From Shinella lacus (GTDB lineage: Bacteria; Pseudomonadota; Alphaproteobacteria; Rhizobiales; Rhizobiaceae), in contig NZ_WHSB02000010.1 in NCBI RefSeq assembly GCF_010994755.1, positions 1-64,000 on the forward strand: a stretch of DNA of 64,000 bases, given 5' to 3'. Under the pieces are notes generated by a model, which saw only the letters and a list, made by a program, of their open reading frames with translations, was not told where the DNA came from and did no database searches. The translations under genes and the position numbers were made by a program. Of this stretch, positions 62,061-64,000 are shown one piece after another. Numbering within the stretch: position 1 is the first letter of the stretch; each line of letters starts with the position of its first letter.

Positions 62061-63302
62061 ATGGCACATATCGCCGAAGCCGTAATCGACAATATCGCCG
62101 ACCGTATCGACCGTCTTGTGGCAGACCATCGGCCGGGGCACGGCCTCGCCCGCGCGTTCTATCAGGATCCGGACATCTACCAGCGCGACATGGAGCGGGT
62201 GTTCCGCCGCCACTGGCACTGTATCGCGCATGAGAGCGTCATCCCGAACGTCAACGATTTCGAGGTTTTCCGCATCGATACCGAGCAGGTGATCGTCACC
62301 CGCGCGGCGAACGGGTCGATCAACGCAATCCTGAACGTCTGTCGCCATCGCGGCGCGGAAGTCTGCACCAAGCAGAAGGGCAATGCCCGCGTCTTCGTCT
62401 GTCCCTACCACGCCTGGACCTACGGCAATGACGGGAGCCTGCGGGCCGCCCGCCTGATGCCGAAGGATTTCAAGCGCGAGGACCATGGGCTGAAGACGCT
62501 GCATGTGCGCGTTGTCGAGGGACTGATCTTCATTTCCTTTGCCGATGAGCCGCTCGATTTTTCCGAGGTGGAGCGCCTGCTGCATGCGACCTGCGGGCAA
62601 TATGGCTGGGCGAGCGCGAAGATCGCGCACCGCGAAACCTATCCGGTCGATGCCAACTGGAAGCTCGCGGTGGAAAACTATGTCGAGTGTTACCATTGCG
62701 GCCCGGCGCATCCGGAATATTCGCAGACCCATGCGCTTGAGCAGCCGCTGCACATGATCGAGGCGCTGAATGCCGCGATGGAGGAGCGCACCTGTGCGCT
62801 CGGCATCGAGGTCGGCTCCGGCAACCATTGGCAGACGTCGCGCGAGGGCCGCGAGGCGATCCATGCCTTCCGCTATGCGCTGTATGACGGCGTGCAGAGT
62901 GGCAGCGAGGACGGCACGGCGGTCGCGCCGCTGATGGGTCGTTTCTCCGATTTCGACGGCGGCGTCACCTCCATCCATCTCGGCGGCACGACCTTCCTCG
63001 TCTGTTATCCCGACCACGGCATGATCTACCGCTTCATCCCCAAGACCGCGCAGAGCTGCGAGATGGAGCTGATCTGGCTCGTCGACGGCAAGGCGGAAGA
63101 GGGCGCGGATTACGACCTCGAAAAGCTCACCTGGCTCTGGAAGGTGACGACGGCGGAAGACAAGACGATCATCGAGCACACGGCGCGCGGCGTGCAGTCG
63201 CACTATTTCGTGCCCGGTCCCATCGCGCCGATGGAGCAGAACGAGTTGCGCTATATCGACTGGTATCTGGACGAGATCAGCCGGCCGACCGGCAAGGCGT
63301 GA
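62061..63302 (+). CDS. Rieske-type oxygenase alpha subunit, betaine/stachydrine demethylase-like (413 aa)
   Basis: Rieske cluster: C-R-H near residue 86 and CPYH about 20 residues later (VCRHRGAEVC...VFVCPYHAW). The catalytic domain has WKLAVENYVECYHCGPAHPEYSQTH with the two iron histidines and the bridging acidic residue. Closest by eye are stachydrine demethylase Stc2 and glycine betaine monooxygenase GbcA. The PutA neighbour favours proline betaine or N-methylproline, since demethylation would feed putA; choline-derived betaine remains possible. No reductase gene is adjacent. GAGGGG precedes the ATG at 62061. The 247 bp before it show nothing else. Confidence 0.82.
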   Translation: MAHIAEAVIDNIADRIDRLVADHRPGHGLARAFYQDPDIYQRDMERVFRRHWHCIAHESVIPNVNDFEVFRIDTEQVIVTRAANGSINAILNVCRHRGAEVCTKQKGNARVFVCPYHAWTYGNDGSLRAARLMPKDFKREDHGLKTLHVRVVEGLIFISFADEPLDFSEVERLLHATCGQYGWASAKIAHRETYPVDANWKLAVENYVECYHCGPAHPEYSQTHALEQPLHMIEALNAAMEERTCALGIEVGSGNHWQTSREGREAIHAFRYALYDGVQSGSEDGTAVAPLMGRFSDFDGGVTSIHLGGTTFLVCYPDHGMIYRFIPKTAQSCEMELIWLVDGKAEEGADYDLEKLTWLWKVTTAEDKTIIEHTARGVQSHYFVPGPIAPMEQNELRYIDWYLDEISRPTGKA

Positions 63303-63309
63303 GCCTTGG

Positions 63310-63332
63310 GCATGCCGAATTTTCCGGCATGC
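63310..63332 (+). terminator. Hairpin after the Rieske gene
   Basis: GCATGCCG and CGGCATGC form a perfect 8-bp stem around AATTTTC, 7 nt after the stop. No T-run follows, so it is a weak terminator candidate. Confidence 0.5.
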
Positions 63333-63377
63333 GCCTTCCTTATCCCCAAGCGATATTGCGGCCAGACATCATAGTTG

Positions 63378-63407
63378 TTGACGCATTTTTTACCTCGTCT
63401 ACTATAT
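63378..63407 (+). promoter_or_regulatory. Sigma70-type promoter of the riboswitch-nrdH transcript
   Basis: TTGACG (63378-63383), 18-nt spacer, CTATAT (63402-63407); ACTATA one base earlier would give a 17-nt spacer. It lies just before the riboswitch aptamer. Confidence 0.55.
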
Positions 63408-63415
63408 CTTGTGTT

Positions 63416-63601
63416 CGAGGTTCTTCCGATTCGAGAGGATCGGAAGCTAAGACGGGAATCCGGTGGGGCCATGATGGCCCTGTAAATCCGGAGCTGCCCC
63501 CGCAACTGTAAGCGGCGAGCGTTCGTTCGATAAGCCACTGGGGCGCAAATGCCTTGGGAAGGTGAACGGATGCGCCGACCCGCAAGCCAGGAGACCTGCC
63601 T
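63416..63601 (+). promoter_or_regulatory. Cobalamin (B12) riboswitch
   Basis: Conserved cobalamin-aptamer blocks appear in order: GGGAATCCGGTG, then AATCCGGAGCTGCCCCCGC with CAACTGTAAGCGG, GCCACTG, GGGAAGG and GACCCGCAAGCCAGGAGACC. Spacing and order match the family core and the B12 box. The downstream gene is nrdH, start of the class I ribonucleotide reductase operon. When B12 is present and the B12-dependent class II enzyme can work, this switch should lower nrd expression. The 297 nt from the aptamer end to nrdH hold the expression platform; I see no other gene there. Confidence 0.93.
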
Positions 63602-63898
63602 CGCGCATGAACGTCCACGGGCGGGGTGCCCGGCAGGCGAACGATGGGTTGCGGAATGATGCCGCCCTGTCGTTTCCCGAATGGCCCCCGCATGAATTGC
63701 TTCGGGGTGAAGTCCATGTCGATACAGTTTCCAGCATATCCGCGCGAGTAGGCGGTAATCCCGGCCGCGCGCCTGCGGCTGCCTGATCCATTTCCAATCC
63801 ATCGCACGGCCATCGGCGGATGACCGGACGATCTCCCATGCCCAATTGCTCAACGCCCAATTTGCCCCATGCTCAATTGCAAAGTCACGAGGAAAACC

Positions 63899-64000
63899 AT
63901 GTCCATCACCGTTTACAGCAAACCCGCCTGCGTCCAGTGCACCGCGACCACCCGCGCGCTCGACCGCCAGGGCATCGACTACAGCGTCGTTGACATTTCC
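63899..64000 (+). CDS. nrdH: Glutaredoxin-like NrdH, 5' part only (cut by window end)
   Basis: The frame MSITVYSKPACVQCTATTRALDRQGIDYSVVDIS continues to the window end. CVQC is the redox pair at the NrdH active-site position, and the sequence is that of NrdH redoxin, the electron donor of class Ib ribonucleotide reductase. GAGGAAAACC precedes the ATG. It follows a cobalamin riboswitch, and nrdI, nrdE and nrdF are expected beyond the window. Confidence 0.9.
   Translation, partial: MSITVYSKPACVQCTATTRALDRQGIDYSVVDIS

Noticed and set aside
63562-63786. 74-residue frame between riboswitch and nrdH
   Set aside because: It begins inside the aptamer's last conserved block and has no ribosome site; it is better read as leader RNA.

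Overview
The window looks like a chromosomal or megaplasmid segment of an alphaproteobacterium of the Rhizobiaceae/Rhizobiales type. The evidence is an initiator tRNA with alphaproteobacterial features, EcfG-like promoters (GGAAC-N16-NGTT), small stress proteins typical of rhizobia, a PutA paired with a separate Lrp-type regulator, and a cobalamin riboswitch in front of nrdH. I see no transposase, integrase, phage gene or CRISPR array. Identifications come from reading sequence motifs and remembered family features; no database search was run.

Layout. 1-0.2 kb: tRNA-fMet and terminator. 0.2-5.8 kb: a minus-strand aa3-type cytochrome oxidase operon (subunit II with fused cytochrome c, subunit I/III fusion, small membrane protein, CtaG-like factor, triheme cytochrome c). 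6-12.3 kb: a general-stress island of small proteins (BON, PRC-barrel, DUF2934, DUF2945, PepSY-like, YflT-like, tiny membrane peptides). Four of its transcription units have EcfG-like promoters. 12.4-20.1 kb: a methyltransferase, a hydrolase-LuxR fusion, a secreted caspase-like protein with a beta-propeller, an MFS exporter, decayed AraC and ROK remnants, and a GlcG-like protein.

20.2-42.6 kb is the main feature: a tryptophan catabolism supercluster. One plus-strand operon carries a TrpXYZ-type ABC importer, kynureninase and a PLP dehydratase. A minus-strand operon carries an anthranilate-type CoA ligase, tryptophan 2,3-dioxygenase and a LivKHMGF importer. A divergent alpha/beta hydrolase fits kynurenine formamidase. 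A third operon carries 2-aminobenzoyl-CoA monooxygenase/reductase, an SDR, a crotonase, an acyl-CoA dehydrogenase, a RidA protein and a fused hydratase/3-hydroxyacyl-CoA dehydrogenase. Together they can be read as tryptophan to N-formylkynurenine to kynurenine to anthranilate to anthraniloyl-CoA to a dearomatised ring handled by beta-oxidation-like enzymes. MarR and GntR regulators sit between the operons. A shared 18-bp near-palindrome lies upstream of two operons, and a long perfect inverted repeat lies at the GntR/importer divergent promoter.

42.7-46 kb: aspartate 4-decarboxylase/transaminase and the aspartate-alanine exchanger (AspD/AspT). 46-55.5 kb: a second, much larger caspase-like protein, class I fructose-bisphosphate aldolase, AraC regulator with SDR, an ABC exporter and a VOC protein. 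55.5-57 kb: LysR regulator divergent from a PACE efflux protein. 57-63.3 kb: PutR/PutA proline catabolism, a hypothetical protein and a Rieske oxygenase of the betaine-demethylase type. 63.3-64 kb: promoter, cobalamin riboswitch and the start of nrdH, cut by the window end.
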